Made by a program: the position numbers and the translations under genes. Positions 63,164 to 64,000 of a stretch of 64,000 nt of DNA are shown one piece after another. The stretch is from Rhizohabitans arisaemae (lineage in GTDB: Bacteria; Actinomycetota; Actinomycetes; Streptosporangiales; Streptosporangiaceae): contig NZ_BLRH01000014.1 in NCBI RefSeq assembly GCF_025996515.1, positions 62,001-126,000 of the forward strand, in the 5' to 3' direction. The notes beneath the pieces were generated by a model. That model was not told the origin of the DNA. It saw nothing but the letters and a program-made list of their open reading frames with translations, and searched no databases. The stretch's first letter is position 1, and every line of letters starts with the position of its first letter.

Positions 63164-64000
63164 TCAGCGGCCCCCGGGCGTCGAGGTCACCAGCCGTTTG
63201 GTGTACCAGTGCTCCGGTTCGGTCAGCACTCCGGCCGTCTCTCCGCTCTCCACCACCTGTCCGCGGTGCAGGACGACGACGCGCTCGGTCATCTGCCGGG
63301 CGACCGCCAGGTCGTGGGTGATGAAGAGCATGGCGATCTTCCTCTCCCGGCGCAGGTCGCGGAAGAGTTCGAGGATCTGCGCCTGGACGGACACGTCCAA
63401 CGCCGCGACCGGCTCGTCGCAGATGAGCAGGTCGGGGTCGGTGGCGATCGCCCGGGCGATCGCCACGCGCTGCCGTTCGCCCCCCGACAGCGCCGGAGGG
63501 CGGCGGCTCGCGTACCCGGCCGGCAGGCCCACCAGGGCCAGGAGATCGGCCTCGGCCGGTACGGGACGGTCCCGCCGGTGCGGCACGCGGTGCCGGATCG
63601 CCTCGCGCAGGCACGCGCCGACGGTCAGCGAGGGGTTGAGCGAGGAGTACGGGTCCTGGAAGACGACCTGGACCGCGGGCCTGTGCCCACGCCCGAAGCG
63701 GATCTCGCCGGAGTCCGCGGTCTCGAGTCCGAGCAGGATGCGGGCGATGGTCGACTTGCCGGAGCCCGACTCACCGAGGAGCCCGAGCGATTCGCCCTCG
63801 CGGATGCGGAACGACACGCCGTCCAGAGCCGTGGTGCTTCGCCCGGGACCGACGAGCGGCCTGCTCCGGAACGTCTTGCGGAGCTCGCCGACCACGACCA
63901 GATCGTCCGGTCGCCCGGCGTCCTCCGCCCGTGTTTCCCCGGCGTCGTCCCGGTCCGCGAGCATCGCGTCCAGCTCAGCCCCGATGTCGGCGACGCGCGT
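63164..64000 (-). CDS. Oligopeptide-type ABC transporter ATPase, partial
   Basis: At least 278 codons, open at the right edge. Walker A GESGSGKSTIARI, Q-loop FQDPYSSLNPSLTV, signature LSGGERQRVAIARA, Walker B LLICDEPVAALDVS and C-terminal HWYTKRLVTSTPGG, as in DppF/OppF. An ATG at 63964 could start the protein, but the frame stays open upstream (TRVADIGAELDAMLAD), which looks like a linker. It may therefore be the second half of a fused DppD-DppF ATPase. Imports peptides, nickel or similar solutes. Confidence 0.82.
   Translation of the reverse strand, partial: TRVADIGAELDAMLADRDDAGETRAEDAGRPDDLVVVGELRKTFRSRPLVGPGRSTTALDGVSFRIREGESLGLLGESGSGKSTIARILLGLETADSGEIRFGRGHRPAVQVVFQDPYSSLNPSLTVGACLREAIRHRVPHRRDRPVPAEADLLALVGLPAGYASRRPPALSGGERQRVAIARAIATDPDLLICDEPVAALDVSVQAQILELFRDLRRERKIAMLFITHDLAVARQMTERVVVLHRGQVVESGETAGVLTEPEHWYTKRLVTSTPGGR

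Overview
The window is high-GC DNA (estimated by eye) with GTG and TTG starts, Shine-Dalgarno sites, dense operons, many eukaryotic-type Ser/Thr kinases, TetR regulators and a complete GlgE glucan pathway. This points to a filamentous actinomycete, probably Streptosporangiales; the order is inferred from gene style, not from a marker gene. No rRNA, tRNA, CRISPR array, IS element or phage gene was seen.

Layout. 1-1.3 kb: start of a copper ATPase, its chaperone copZ behind two CsoR-type operators, and a KstR-like TetR regulator. 1.4-6.3 kb: a sigma-like protein with a membrane anchor, then a four-gene OpuC-type osmoprotectant ABC transporter ending in a perfect hairpin. 6.3-6.9 kb: a repeat-rich intergenic region. 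6.9-13.1 kb: flavin reductase, SppA, and a duplicated secreted cassette: a subtilisin-like protease and a shorter copy without the protease domain, sharing leader, C-terminal domain and terminator. 13.1-23.6 kb: glgB, maltokinase, treS and glgE on the minus strand, with glgP divergent. Maltokinase has no ATG, GTG or TTG in front of its conserved N-terminus. 23.6-31.1 kb: FAD oxidoreductase, then, behind a likely IdeR/DtxR iron box, an epimerase, a GT-C-like membrane enzyme, a 38-residue lipoprotein and an iron(III) ABC transporter. 31.1-34.6 kb: glucan debranching-type hydrolase and a StyA-like monooxygenase.

34.6-42.5 kb: two paralogous histidine kinases joined by a nearly identical 606-bp tract, one response regulator, an AT-richer polymorphic toxin and putative immunity pair, an enoyl-CoA hydratase and a drug-type ABC exporter. 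42.9-48.5 kb: a YbaK-like deacylase and three consecutive membrane Ser/Thr kinases. 48.7-50.5 kb: etfBA. 50.8-52.5 kb: an MFS carrier and a TetR regulator with a 24-bp perfect palindrome. 52.6-63.1 kb: cysteine desulfurase, mnmA, a kinase with three ectodomain repeats, a repeat cluster around a small secreted protein, a metal-dependent hydrolase, a MetE-like protein and ligA. The right edge holds a partial peptide-type ABC ATPase.

Most distinctive are the toxin/immunity pair with a swapped-looking C-terminus, the dispersed double-hairpin repeat family (four copies), the duplicated protease cassette with its conserved leader, and the gene-conversion tract between the kinases. All assignments come from reading the sequence; no database search was run.
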